Assembly: GCF_017833295.1 (NCBI RefSeq)
Contig: NZ_JAFIBW010000001.1
Location: 4,491,501-4,555,500, forward strand
Direction of reading: 5' to 3'
DNA length: 64,000 bases
Source: Methylobacterium sp. PvR107
Lineage (GTDB): Bacteria > Pseudomonadota > Alphaproteobacteria > Rhizobiales > Beijerinckiaceae
This document shows, in pieces, positions 54,830-63,830 of the stretch. The position numbers and the translations under genes are program-made. Numbering within the stretch: position 1 is the stretch's first letter; every line of letters begins with the position of its first letter. A model generated the notes under the pieces. It was not told the DNA's origin. It did not search any database and was given only the letters and a program-made list of their open reading frames with translations.

Positions 54830-55237
54830 ATGCGAACGGCCTCGCCTGGTATTGAAATCGCAGCGAAGATCTTGAGCGCGTACGTGACGCGCAACAGCGT
54901 GCCCGCGGATGTTCTCCCCGAGCTGCTCTTGCAGGTTCACCGCTCGATCGCGGCGCTTGGCCGACCCTCAACGACCTCGATCGACCGGCCGACCGACGCG
55001 CAGATCCGCGCATCGATCCGCCCTGATTCGTTGATCAGCTTCGAGGACGGAAAGCCCTACAAGGCCTTGCGACGCCACCTGACCATTCGCGGTCTGACGC
55101 CCGAGGCCTACCGGACGAAATGGGGCTTGCCCGTCGATTATCCGCTGGTCTCGGCCGCCTACAGCGCTCGCCGGTCGAACATTTCGCGGCAGATCGGGAT
55201 CGACCAGCGGCTGCGGACCAGACAGGCGGCGGAGTAG
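54830..55237 (+). CDS. Ros/MucR-family regulator lacking zinc ligands
   Basis: 135 residues. The family core is clear: E-D-G-K-P-Y-K-A-L-R-R-H-L followed by L-T-P-E-A-Y-R-T-K-W-G-L and Y-S-A-R-R-S at the C-terminal end. In Ros the zinc finger uses C-x2-C/D and H-x4-5-H. Here the first cysteine is S70, the second position is D73, H83 is kept, and the last histidine is absent (T-I-R-G-L-T-P). Zinc-free Ros homologues are known in Mesorhizobium. The ATG at 54830 follows GAGGAGACG. MucR-type proteins regulate exopolysaccharide, motility and stress genes. Confidence 0.85.
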   Translation: MRTASPGIEIAAKILSAYVTRNSVPADVLPELLLQVHRSIAALGRPSTTSIDRPTDAQIRASIRPDSLISFEDGKPYKALRRHLTIRGLTPEAYRTKWGLPVDYPLVSAAYSARRSNISRQIGIDQRLRTRQAAE

Positions 55238-55272
55238 CGCCGCGTCACCCGGCTGCGGACCGGCGGGGCACG

Positions 55273-57945
55273 TTACGGCCGATCCGAAGCTGACGCCTCG
55301 GCGGCCGCCGTCGCGACGTCTTGAATCAGCAGGGCCACGAGTCCGGACCATCCGGTCTGGTGCGCGGCGCCCACGCCGCGTCCGGTATCGCCATCGTAAT
55401 ATTCGTAGAAGAGGACGAGGTCGCGAAAGTTCGGGTCGTCCTGCTCGATCCGGCTGTCCCCGTAGACCGGCCGCCGCCCCTCGGGGCCGCGGGTCGACAG
55501 GCCGATCAGCCGCTGTGACAGATTCCGGGCGATCTCCCGCAACGCGTAGGTCTTGCCCGAACCGGCCGGCGCCTCCACCCGGAAATCCGGGCCGTAATAG
55601 TCGTGGAAACGGTTGAGGCCTGCGATCAGCAGGTAGTTGACCGGCATCCAGACCGGACCGCGCCAGTTCGAATTGCCGCCGAACAGGCGTGACCGGGACT
55701 CCGCGGGCTCATAGGCGAGGCCGAGGTCACGGCCGTTCCAGGCGAAGCAGAACGGCTGGTCGGCGTAGGCCCGGGATACGGCGCGCAGGCCGTGATCCGA
55801 CAGGAACTCGCCCGGATCCAGGGCCCGGTGCAGTAGCGCCTTCAGCCGATGGCCCCGCAACAGGGAGAGCAGCGCGGTCTGACCCTGGCCGGGCTCGTTC
55901 CAGCGCGAGACCAGGGTTGCGAGATCCGGCCGGTTCTTCAGAAAGAACTCCATCCGGTCGCGCAGCGACGGCAGCTTCTCGAGGTCGCACGCGTTGATCG
56001 TCGCCACGGCGAAGATCGGGATCAGGCCGACCATGGTCCGCACCCGGATCGGCAGCCTTTGGCCGTCCCGGGTCTCGATCACGTCGTAGAAGAAGCCGTC
56101 CGCCTCGTCCCACACGCCTGCGCCGGTGGCGCCCGCGATCAGGAGGAAGTGCTCGAAGAACTTCTCCGCCATGTCCTCGAAGGTCGGATCCTCCAGAGCC
56201 AGCTCGATGGCGATGCGCATCAGGTTGAGGGCGTAGGTCGCCATCCACGCGGTCGCATCGGATTGGGTGAGAGTCGCCCCGTCGCCCACCGGCTTCGAGC
56301 GGTCGAAGATGCCGATATTGTCGAGACCGAGAAACCCACCCTGGAACAGGTTGCGGTCGTCCGCATCCTTGCGGTTCACCCACCAGGTGAAGTTCAGGGT
56401 GAGCTTGTTGAAGATGCGCTTGAGGAAGGCGTGGTCCGGTACCCCGGTAAGCGCGCGGTCCAGTTCGAACACCCGCCAGGCCGCCAGCGCGTGAACCGGC
56501 GGGTTGGCATCGCCGAACCCCCACTCGTAGGCCGGCAGCGCCGCGTTCGGATGCGCGTAGGCCTCGTCGACGAGGAGCAGCAGCTGGTTCTTGGCGAAAT
56601 CGGGATCGATCAGCGCGAAGACGATCGCCTGGAGGGCGAGATCCCAGGATGCGAACCAGGGATATTCCCAGGCATCCGGCATCGAGATGATGTCGTTGGC
56701 GCGGAGGTGCGCCCAATCGCTGTTGCGCCCGCGCCGGCGCTCGGGTGCGGGGGCGGGCTGGGCCGGATCGCCCGCGAGCCACTCGCGCACGTCGTAGTGA
56801 TAGAGCTGTTTCGACCAGAGCATGCCGGCCAGCGCCTGCCGCTGGACGAGACGCATCTCGGGATCGGCGATCGGTGCCTGGAGCGCCGCGTAGAACGCGT
56901 CTGCGTCGTCCTCGCGCGCGGCGAAAGCCGCATCGAAATCCGCGAAGGGCTCCCCCGCGACGGTCTCGGCGCGCAGGCGCAGGCGCAGAATCCGCGTCTC
57001 CCCGGGGCCGAGATGCAGGTCGTAGCGGGCGGCGCACTTGGTGCCCGACAACCCGTTGGCCGCGCCCCGGTCGCCGCCGACCACGCAGCGGTCGATCCCG
57101 TCCTTGTAGAAGCCCGCGGCCGGGCCGCTGCCGAACAGCCGGTGCGTGTTGGTCTCGTTCTCGGTGAACAGCAGCTCCGCCGCGCCCTCCGCGAAGAACC
57201 GCATCGGCGGCATCCCGGCATGGCGGGCCCAGACCGAGCCGTCGGACCCGGCCGTCAGCTCCGGCTTGGCGACGTCCGGCTTCCAGGACCAGAGATTGCG
57301 GGCCCAGAGCTGTGGCAGGAGCGTTAGGTCCGCAGCGTCCGGACCCCGGTTCGTCGCGGTGACACGCATCAGGACGTCGTCGGGTGCCGCCTTGGCGTAG
57401 GCGATCTCGACGTCGAAGTAGCGGCCCTCGTCGAACAGGCCGGTATCGAGCAGCTCGTATTCCGAGTCGTCGAGGCCCCGCCTTGCATTCTCCGCGACCA
57501 GCTGCCCGTAGGGAAAGGCGGCCTGCGGATACTTGTAGAGCATCCGCATGAACGCGTGGGTCGGGAGGCCGTCGAGGTAGTAGTAGAGCTCTTTCACGTC
57601 CTCGCCGTGATTGCCCTCCTGGTTGGTGAGACCGAACAGCCGCTCCTTGAGGATCGGGTCGCGCCCGTTCCAGAGCGCGAGCGACAGGCACCAGTTGAGA
57701 TGGCGGTCGCCGAAGCCGCCGATCCCGTCCTCGCCCCACCGATAGGCACGGGAGCGGGCATGGTCGTGGGGCAGATAGTCCCAGGCATCGCCGCCCGGGC
57801 TGTAATCCTCCCGGACCGTGCCCCATTGCCGGTCGCTGAGATACGGTCCCCAAAGGCGCCAGGCCGGGTCGGTACGGGCCTTCACGAGGCGATGGCCCTC
57901 GGCGGTCTCGAAGAGGTTGCGCGGCAGGCTGTCGGGCTTGGTCAT
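55273..57945 (-). CDS. Large MGH1-like glucosidase (GH63-related)
   Basis: 890 residues with the (alpha/alpha)6 glycosidase fold in the C-terminal half and a beta-sandwich in the first half. Recognisable blocks are Y-L-P-H-D-H-A-R-S-R-A-Y-R-W-G-E-D-G, N-Q-E-G-N-H-G-E-D-V-K-E, Y-E-W-G-F-G-D-A-N-P-P, and G-N-S-N-W-R-G-P-V-W-M-P-V-N-Y. This matches bacterial proteins annotated as glucosidase / mannosylglycerate-hydrolase-like; the likely substrate is an alpha-glucoside or glucosylglycerate-type compatible solute. No signal peptide, so cytosolic. The longer open frame to 58086 overlaps the HAD gene; the ATG at 57945 avoids that. Confidence 0.85.
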   Translation of the reverse strand: MTKPDSLPRNLFETAEGHRLVKARTDPAWRLWGPYLSDRQWGTVREDYSPGGDAWDYLPHDHARSRAYRWGEDGIGGFGDRHLNWCLSLALWNGRDPILKERLFGLTNQEGNHGEDVKELYYYLDGLPTHAFMRMLYKYPQAAFPYGQLVAENARRGLDDSEYELLDTGLFDEGRYFDVEIAYAKAAPDDVLMRVTATNRGPDAADLTLLPQLWARNLWSWKPDVAKPELTAGSDGSVWARHAGMPPMRFFAEGAAELLFTENETNTHRLFGSGPAAGFYKDGIDRCVVGGDRGAANGLSGTKCAARYDLHLGPGETRILRLRLRAETVAGEPFADFDAAFAAREDDADAFYAALQAPIADPEMRLVQRQALAGMLWSKQLYHYDVREWLAGDPAQPAPAPERRRGRNSDWAHLRANDIISMPDAWEYPWFASWDLALQAIVFALIDPDFAKNQLLLLVDEAYAHPNAALPAYEWGFGDANPPVHALAAWRVFELDRALTGVPDHAFLKRIFNKLTLNFTWWVNRKDADDRNLFQGGFLGLDNIGIFDRSKPVGDGATLTQSDATAWMATYALNLMRIAIELALEDPTFEDMAEKFFEHFLLIAGATGAGVWDEADGFFYDVIETRDGQRLPIRVRTMVGLIPIFAVATINACDLEKLPSLRDRMEFFLKNRPDLATLVSRWNEPGQGQTALLSLLRGHRLKALLHRALDPGEFLSDHGLRAVSRAYADQPFCFAWNGRDLGLAYEPAESRSRLFGGNSNWRGPVWMPVNYLLIAGLNRFHDYYGPDFRVEAPAGSGKTYALREIARNLSQRLIGLSTRGPEGRRPVYGDSRIEQDDPNFRDLVLFYEYYDGDTGRGVGAAHQTGWSGLVALLIQDVATAAAEASASDRP

Positions 57946-58045
57946 CGGCTTGCTGCTCCCGTGCCCGATCCTCGCGGGCCCGATAGTGCCGTGTTGTGAC
58001 TGCGGGAAGTCAATGCCCCAGGAGGCGGCTGCAGGGCCGATCCGC

Positions 58046-58711
58046 TCAGGCGCGCGCGACCACGCGGATTCCATCCGCGGCCGCATCGACCGAGAGCCCG
58101 CAATAATCCGGGATCGCGGCGTGTCCGGCGCTCGCCGGCCTGTGATGGGTGGCGGTCACGACCAGCACGGTCGCGCCAGCGGCCTCGGCCGCCTGGATAC
58201 CCGCCGGCGCATCCTCGAAGATAAGGCACTCCGGTGCCGCGACCCCCAGCCGATCCGCCGCCATCAGGAAGCAATCCGGCGCGGGCTTGCCGTGTCGAAC
58301 GTCCTCGGCGGCCACCATGAGGGTGGGCAGAGGCATGCCGGCCGCCGCAAGGCGCCGGGCCGCCAGCGCCCGGGGCGCCGAGGTGACGATCGCCCAGCGC
58401 TCCGGCGGCAGCCCCTTCAGGAAGGCCCGCGCCCCGGGGATCTCGGTGATGTCGCCGACATCCTCCATCTCGGCGCGCGTGATCGCGGCAGCCTCGGCCG
58501 CCGGGTCGACCCCGGGCAGGTTGAGGCGCCGGATCGTCTCCACGGACTGCACCCCGTGGATCGTCGGCAGGAACGACGCCACGTCGAGGCCGTGCGCCTC
58601 GGCCCAGCGCGACCAGACCCGCTCCGCCGAGGCGATCGAGCTGATGATCGTGCCGTCCATGTCGAACAGCAGCGCGGAGAAGGGGTGCGTCGGAAGCGGA
58701 ATCTCGGACAT
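58046..58711 (-). CDS. HAD-superfamily sugar phosphatase
   Basis: 221 residues, HAD subfamily IA. The catalytic motif is F-D-M-D-G-T (about 16-21), motif II T-S-A-P, motif III lysine in H-G-K-P-A-P, and motif IV F-E-D-A-P-A-G. The variable cap recalls the GppA/GPP sugar-phosphate phosphatases acting on small phosphosugars such as glycerol-phosphate or 2-deoxyglucose-6-phosphate. It lies 100 bases upstream of the glucosidase gene on the same strand and may be cotranscribed. Confidence 0.85.
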   Translation of the reverse strand: MSEIPLPTHPFSALLFDMDGTIISSIASAERVWSRWAEAHGLDVASFLPTIHGVQSVETIRRLNLPGVDPAAEAAAITRAEMEDVGDITEIPGARAFLKGLPPERWAIVTSAPRALAARRLAAAGMPLPTLMVAAEDVRHGKPAPDCFLMAADRLGVAAPECLIFEDAPAGIQAAEAAGATVLVVTATHHRPASAGHAAIPDYCGLSVDAAADGIRVVARA

Positions 58712-58916
58712 GCGACCTGCTATCCAGCTGCGGCGGGCTCGACAATCGGCCGCCGCGCATGGCGGCGTCTCGCGCGCGGACGTGCGGGGGCGACGGCAAC
58801 AAGCGGGCTTCAGGCGCGACCGCAGCGGCCGCCCGCTTCACGGGCCGGCGCCTTTGGTGTAGCGCCAGTGCAACCCCGGGCCGTTCTCGGCCTGCAACTG
58901 TGAACACCGCCAGACC

Positions 58917-59756
58917 ATGCCGAGCCGCATCGACGCCACCTTCGCCCGTGCCCGCGCGGAGAACCGGTCCGTCCTCGTCACCTACGTGATGTCGGGCGAT
59001 CCTGATCCCGAGACCTCTCTTGAGGTCCTGAAGGCGCTCCCCGGTGCCGGGGCCGACATCCTGGAATTCGGCCTTCCGTTCACCGACCCGATGGCGGACG
59101 GTCCGGCGATCCAGGCGGCGGGCCTGCGGGCGCTGAAGGCCAAGCAGACCGTTTCCGGCACGCTGGACCTCGTCCGCCGTTTCCGCGCGGAGAACGACAG
59201 CACGCCGATCGTCCTGATGGGCTACTACAATCCGATCCACACCTACGGCGTCGACCGGTTCCTTGAGGAGGCGGTCACGGCCGGCGTTGACGGCCTGATC
59301 GTGGTCGACCTGCCGCCGGAAGAGGATACCGAGCTGTGCCTGCCGGCTCTGGCCAAGGGGCTGGCCTTCATCCGGCTGGCCACGCCGACCACGGACGAGC
59401 GTCGCCTGCCGGCGGTGCTCGCGAATACGGCGGGCTTCGTCTACTACGTGTCGATCACCGGGGTGACCGGCACGGCGACGCCCGATTTCGGCAAGGTCTC
59501 CGAGGCGGTCGCCCGAATCCGCCGCCATACCGACCTGCCCGTGGTGGTCGGCTTCGGCGTGAAGACCGGCGCGCATGCAGCCGCGATCGCCAAGGGCGCC
59601 GACGGCGTCGTCGTCGGTTCGGCACTGGTGGACGCCCTGGTCCGCTCCCTCGACGGCGAGGGCCGACCGCATGCCGGGAGCGTGCCGGCTGTCGTGGACC
59701 TCGTGCGCGAGCTGGCCGAGGGTGTGCGGTCCGCCGGTGTCGAGCGGGCGGCCTGA
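58917..59756 (+). CDS. trpA: Tryptophan synthase alpha subunit
   Basis: Cleaves indole-3-glycerol phosphate to indole and glyceraldehyde-3-phosphate in the TrpA2B2 complex. 279 residues, TIM barrel. Catalytic E50 and D61 ([13 protein letters not shown]) match E49 and D60 of E. coli, and [13 protein letters not shown] plus V-G-F-G-V-K are the phosphate-site signatures. In most relatives trpB is directly upstream; here the preceding gene is the divergent HAD phosphatase, so trpB must be elsewhere. accD follows 78 bases on. Confidence 0.95.
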   Translation: MPSRIDATFARARAENRSVLVTYVMSGDPDPETSLEVLKALPGAGADILEFGLPFTDPMADGPAIQAAGLRALKAKQTVSGTLDLVRRFRAENDSTPIVLMGYYNPIHTYGVDRFLEEAVTAGVDGLIVVDLPPEEDTELCLPALAKGLAFIRLATPTTDERRLPAVLANTAGFVYYVSITGVTGTATPDFGKVSEAVARIRRHTDLPVVVGFGVKTGAHAAAIAKGADGVVVGSALVDALVRSLDGEGRPHAGSVPAVVDLVRELAEGVRSAGVERAA

Positions 59757-59834
59757 GCGGGATTTCTGAACCCTGGCGGTGGGGCGCGCCCATCCTGATA
59801 TCTGCGCGGGCTTGAAGCGGACGGACGCAACGCA

Positions 59835-60734
59835 ATGGTCGAACCGATGAACTGGATCTCGGAGGTTGTGCGCCCCCGGATCAAGACTCTGTTCAAGCGC
59901 GAGACCCCGGAGAACCTCTGGGTCAAGTGTCCGGATACCGGGCAGATGGTCTTCCACAAGGAGGTGGAGGCCAATCACTGGGTTATTCCGGGCTCCGAGC
60001 ATCACCTCAAGATGTCGGCCCAGGCGCGCCTGAAGATGATGTTCGACGAGGGCACCTGGATCGACGTCGCGCTTCCCGAGGTCGCCCCCGACCCTCTGAA
60101 GTTCCGCGACGAGAAGCGCTACGCCGACCGGCTCAAGGAGGCGCGTGCCAAGACCGGGCTGCAGGACGCGTTCAAGGTCGGCTTCGGCCGGGTGGGCAGC
60201 CTGCCGATGGTGCTGGCCGCGCAGGAATTCGGCTTCATGGCGGGATCCCTCGGCATGGCGGCCGGTGAGGCCTTCGTGCGCGGCGCCGAGACGGCGCTGG
60301 AGAAGCGCACCCCCTACGTGCTGTTCGCGGCCTCGGGCGGCGCCCGCATGCAGGAGGGCATTCTGTCGCTGATGCAGATGCCCCGGACGACGGTGGCGGT
60401 GCGCCGCCTCAACGCCGCGCGCCTGCCCTACATCGTGGTCCTCACCAATCCCACCACCGGCGGTGTCACCGCCTCCTACGCGATGCTCGGCGACGTACAT
60501 CTCGCCGAGCCGGGAGCCCTGATCTGTTTCGCCGGCCCGCGGGTGATCGAGCAGACCATCCGGGAGAAGCTGCCCGACGGGTTCCAGCGGGCGGAATATC
60601 TGCGCGACCACGGCATGGTCGATCAGGTGGTGCATCGACACCAGCTCAAGGAGACGATCACGCGCCTCTGCGGTCTGCTGACCAACGTCGCCCAGGCCGG
60701 CGTGCCGGTCGCGGCGGCCTCCGAGGCGGCGTAA
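59835..60734 (+). CDS. accD: Acetyl-CoA carboxylase carboxyltransferase subunit beta
   Basis: Forms the carboxyltransferase with AccA and makes malonyl-CoA. 299 residues with the crotonase-type core ([22 protein letters not shown]). The N-terminal zinc ribbon of E. coli AccD has lost most ligands: C32 remains, but T35, I51 and S54 stand where the other cysteines should be. This pattern is shared by alphaproteobacterial AccD proteins. The trpA-accD-folC order is the usual one. The ATG at 59835 follows GACGGACGCAACGCA without a strong ribosome site. Confidence 0.95.
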   Translation: MVEPMNWISEVVRPRIKTLFKRETPENLWVKCPDTGQMVFHKEVEANHWVIPGSEHHLKMSAQARLKMMFDEGTWIDVALPEVAPDPLKFRDEKRYADRLKEARAKTGLQDAFKVGFGRVGSLPMVLAAQEFGFMAGSLGMAAGEAFVRGAETALEKRTPYVLFAASGGARMQEGILSLMQMPRTTVAVRRLNAARLPYIVVLTNPTTGGVTASYAMLGDVHLAEPGALICFAGPRVIEQTIREKLPDGFQRAEYLRDHGMVDQVVHRHQLKETITRLCGLLTNVAQAGVPVAAASEAA

Positions 60735-60744
60735 GTCCCGCGCG

Positions 60745-62070
60745 ATGGCCTCGTCCGACGCCCTGATGGCGCGTTTCCTCGCGCTGCACCCCCGCACCAT
60801 CGACCTGTCTCTGGGCCGGATCGAGCGGCTGCTCGGGCGGCTCAATCATCCGGAACGGCGCCTGCCGCCGGTGATCCATGTCGCCGGGACCAACGGCAAG
60901 GGCTCGACCATCGCGTTCATGCGGGCGATCCTGGAGGCCGGCGGTCTGGCCGCGCATGTCTACACGTCGCCGCACCTCGTGCGCTTCCACGAGCGGATCC
61001 GGATCGGCGGGATCGGCGGCGGCCATTTCGTGGACGAGGACCGGCTGGCCGACGCTTTCTCACGGTGCGAAGCCGCCAATGGCGGCGAGCCGATCACCAT
61101 GTTCGAGATTACCACGGCCGCGGCGCTGCTGCTGTTCTCGGAAAGCCCCGCCGACGTGCTGTTGCTGGAAGTCGGTCTCGGGGGACGGCTCGATGCCACC
61201 AACGTGATCGATCGGCCCGCCTGCGCGGTGGTGACGCCCATCGGCCGCGACCATGCCGAGTATCTCGGCGATACGGTCGAATCCGTCGCGACCGAGAAGG
61301 CCGGGATCTTCAAGCGCGGCTGTCCGGCGGTGATCGCCGCCCAGGACTATGCCGAGGCCGACGCCGTGCTCTGCCGGAAAGCCGAGACCGTGGGCGCCGG
61401 ACCGATCCTGGTGGGCAACCAGGATTTCTCGGTCCACGAGGAGCGCGGACGCCTCGTCTACCAGGATGAGACGGACCTGTTCGACCTGCCCCGCCCTCGG
61501 CTCGCCGGCCGCCACCAGCTGGTCAATGCCGGAACGGCGATCACGGCTCTGCGCGCGGCCGGGTTCGGCGACATCGGAATCACCGCGCTGGAGAAGGGAC
61601 TGACCGAGGTCGATTGGCCGGGCCGGCTGCAACGGCTCGGCCGCGGTCGCCTGGCAGCGCAACTCGATCCCGGCACCGAGCTGTGGCTCGATGGCGGCCA
61701 CAACATCGACGGCGGCCGGATCCTGGCCGCCGCGATGGCCGATCTGGGCGAGCGGAGCGACGTGCCGCTGGTGCTGATCGTGGGCCTTCTCGGCACGAAG
61801 GATGCCGACGGCTTCCTGCGCAACTTCGTCGGGCTCGCGCGCGCCCTCGTCGCCGTGCCGATCACCGGCACAATGGCGGCACGCCCCGCGGACGAGGTGG
61901 CGCAGATCGGCGCGAGCGTCGGGCTCTCGACCTACGCGGCGCCGAGCATCGAGGCCGCTCTCGCACTCGTGAAGGACATCGCCTTCGAACAGCCGCCGCG
62001 GATCCTGATCTGCGGATCGCTGTACTTGGCCGGCTTAGTCCTTGCGGCCAACGACACGCCGCCGGTCTGA
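60745..62070 (+). CDS. folC: Bifunctional folylpolyglutamate synthase / dihydrofolate synthase
   Basis: Adds glutamate to dihydropteroate and to tetrahydrofolate. 441 residues, Mur-ligase fold. The P-loop is G-T-N-G-K-G-S-T at 48-55, the metal/ATP region V-G-L-G-G-R-L-D-A-T-N follows, and the C-terminal D-G-G-H-N-I-D-G is the Mur-ligase signature. It starts 10 bases after accD. A beta-barrel protein gene follows. Confidence 0.95.
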   Translation: MASSDALMARFLALHPRTIDLSLGRIERLLGRLNHPERRLPPVIHVAGTNGKGSTIAFMRAILEAGGLAAHVYTSPHLVRFHERIRIGGIGGGHFVDEDRLADAFSRCEAANGGEPITMFEITTAAALLLFSESPADVLLLEVGLGGRLDATNVIDRPACAVVTPIGRDHAEYLGDTVESVATEKAGIFKRGCPAVIAAQDYAEADAVLCRKAETVGAGPILVGNQDFSVHEERGRLVYQDETDLFDLPRPRLAGRHQLVNAGTAITALRAAGFGDIGITALEKGLTEVDWPGRLQRLGRGRLAAQLDPGTELWLDGGHNIDGGRILAAAMADLGERSDVPLVLIVGLLGTKDADGFLRNFVGLARALVAVPITGTMAARPADEVAQIGASVGLSTYAAPSIEAALALVKDIAFEQPPRILICGSLYLAGLVLAANDTPPV

Positions 62071-62304
62071 GTGATCGCAAGTCCGGAGCGGTTCGGGTCA
62101 GCCCCGGCAGCTCCAGGGCATGACGCTGGACATCTCGGGAACTTTGGTTTCCGCGTTCCAAACGTCGTGGATCCGCCGCAATCGGCGCGGCGAAAGCCAC
62201 CCCACGGCCACGCTTTCCCTCGGCTGTGGCAGCTAAGCTACATCCCCAAAAGCCGCGATCGCTTATTTTCACCGTCGATCGGGCTAATGCTGGGGATCAC
62301 AGTA

Positions 62305-63198
62305 ATGAAGAAGCTTGTTACCTCTCTTGCGGCGTTTACGGCGCTCACCGCCGCCGCTTCGGCCGCCGACCTGCCGCGCCGCGCTCCGCCGCCGGTGTTC
62401 ACCCCCGTTCCGGTGTTTACCTGGACCGGCGCCTATTTCGGTATCAACGCCGGCTACGGCTTCGACGCCAGCAGCAACTCGGGCCGCGGCTTCGTCCAGA
62501 CGCCCGGCAACCCGGTTGTCGTGACGCCGGCCGGTATCGCGCCCTACCAGGCGCTGCTGCCGAACGGCTCGTCGCTGGCCTACAGCAACGACAGCCGCGA
62601 AGGCTTCACCGGCGGTGGCCAGATCGGCTACAACTGGCAGCTGAGCCCGGGCAACGGCGCCGTGATCGGCTTCGAGGCCGACGCGCAGTACCTCGACTTC
62701 GGCCGTCGCGCCCGCTTCGCCACGAACGCCGCGCTGATCAACCCGACCTTCGTGCCGATCAACGGCACGCTCAACACGATCGACTTCTTCGGCACCGTCC
62801 GTGGCCGTCTCGGCTACGCCTTCGACCGGACCCTCGTGTACGCCACCGGCGGTTTCGCCTACGCCACCGGCACGGATGACGGCGCTCGCGTCGGCTTCCA
62901 GAACTTCGCCGGCCGTCGGAACGACTTCAAGACCGGCTGGACCGTCGGCGGCGGTATCGAATACGCGCTGCCCACCGACTCGTTCCTGAACTTCTTCCGC
63001 TCCTCGGCCGTGACGCTGAAGGTGGAAGGCCTGTACGTGAACCTCGACAACAACGGCCGCGCCCAGCTGCCGCTGGTCGGCGCCGCGGTCACCGGGGCCG
63101 GCCTCCTGCCGGTCTACTCGCTCACCAACGCCCGCCGCGACGAGAACGCCTTCGCTGTCGTCCGCGCCGGCCTGAACTACAAGTTCGGCTCGTACTGA
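62305..63198 (+). CDS. Outer-membrane beta-barrel protein (Omp25/porin-like)
   Basis: 297 residues. A signal peptide (about 1-21) is followed by a Pro-rich linker (P-P-P-V-F-T-P-V-P-V-F-T-W) and an eight-stranded-type barrel starting W-T-G-A-Y-F-G-I-N-A-G-Y-G, with G-Q-I-G-Y-N-W-Q and V-R-G-R-L-G-Y-A-F-D typical of the Omp25/Omp31-like surface antigens of Hyphomicrobiales. It ends L-N-Y-K-F-G-S-Y. The ATG at 62305 starts just before the signal; an ATG at 62287 would add six residues. The 234-base upstream gap holds its promoter. A strong terminator follows. Confidence 0.88.
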   Translation: MKKLVTSLAAFTALTAAASAADLPRRAPPPVFTPVPVFTWTGAYFGINAGYGFDASSNSGRGFVQTPGNPVVVTPAGIAPYQALLPNGSSLAYSNDSREGFTGGGQIGYNWQLSPGNGAVIGFEADAQYLDFGRRARFATNAALINPTFVPINGTLNTIDFFGTVRGRLGYAFDRTLVYATGGFAYATGTDDGARVGFQNFAGRRNDFKTGWTVGGGIEYALPTDSFLNFFRSSAVTLKVEGLYVNLDNNGRAQLPLVGAAVTGAGLLPVYSLTNARRDENAFAVVRAGLNYKFGSY

Positions 63199-63211
63199 GA
63201 CCGGACGTCAG

Positions 63212-63233
63212 GTCCCGGGCAGAAGCCCGGGAC
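63212..63233 (+). terminator. Perfect stem-loop after the outer-membrane protein gene
   Basis: GTCCCGGGC (63212-63220) and GCCCGGGAC (63225-63233) pair perfectly around AGAA. It starts 13 bases after the stop and lacks a T-run, so it probably protects the mRNA 3' end ahead of the main terminator at 63261. Confidence 0.6.
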
Positions 63234-63260
63234 TTCAAAAGAACAGGGTCTTGAAACCGA

Positions 63261-63292
63261 GAAAGCCCGGCCTTGCGGCCGGGCTTTCCTTT
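63261..63292 (+). terminator. Intrinsic (bidirectional) terminator between omp and trxA
   Basis: GAAAGCCCGGCC (63261-63272) and GGCCGGGCTTTC (63277-63288) form a 12-base-pair stem with loop TTGC, followed by a short T-run on the + strand. On the other strand it lies 20 bases after the trxA stop, so it can end both convergent transcripts. Confidence 0.85.
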
Positions 63293-63311
63293 TGGCGTCC
63301 TCGTGGATCGT

Positions 63312-63635
63312 TCAGGCGGTCTGCGCGCCGATCCAGCGAGACAGGTCGCCCTTCGGGGCGGCGCCTACCTTCTGGTCAACCCGCTCGCCGTTCTTGAACA
63401 GCAGCAGGGTCGGGATCGAGCGGATGCCGTACTGGGCGGCGATCTGCGGATTCTCGTCGACGTTGACCTTGGCGATCTTCACCTTGCCCTGAAGATCGGT
63501 CGCGATCTCTTCGAGCGCCGGGCCGATCTGACGGCAAGGGCCGCACCACTCCGCCCAGAAATCCACCACGACGGGCTCGGCGGACTTGAGAACGTCCTGC
63601 TCGAAGCTCGCGTCGGTTACTTTCACCGTCGCCAT
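63312..63635 (-). CDS. trxA: Thioredoxin
   Basis: 107 residues. The active site is W-C-G-P-C (C31 and C34), with the cis-proline at P75 (S-I-P-T) and the buried D26 (V-D-F-W) that tunes reactivity. Cytosolic general disulfide reductase. The ATG at 63635 follows AAAGGTGA; a longer frame to 63734 has no ribosome site. The addA gene lies upstream on the same strand, as in other Hyphomicrobiales. Confidence 0.97.
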   Translation of the reverse strand: MATVKVTDASFEQDVLKSAEPVVVDFWAEWCGPCRQIGPALEEIATDLQGKVKIAKVNVDENPQIAAQYGIRSIPTLLLFKNGERVDQKVGAAPKGDLSRWIGAQTA

Positions 63636-63830
63636 AACGTCACCTTTCGGAAGTCGCCACCGGTCGGGCAGCGTCGAACGGGCAGGGGCCCGCGCGGTCC
63701 AACCAGAATTGGCGACGGGTGACTGCGCGGTCAAGAAGTCCTGTCGCTCCGGTGGGAGCGGGGTCGCGTCCCCCGTTGCTGCGTGTGCGCTGGCGCATGT
63801 CGGCGCCGGCGGAGCGCAAAGGACATTCCC

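Noticed and set aside
57942..60845. A 967-codon open frame on the - strand over the HAD, trpA and accD genes
   Set aside because: It is antisense to trpA and accD, whose products are unmistakable, and its translation has biased Arg/His/Asp composition from high-GC third positions. It includes no known domain.
62137..62170. A possible EcfG (general stress) promoter, GGAAC followed by CGTT, before the outer-membrane protein gene
   Set aside because: The distance between the two elements is about 11 bases rather than the 16-17 expected, so it does not fit.
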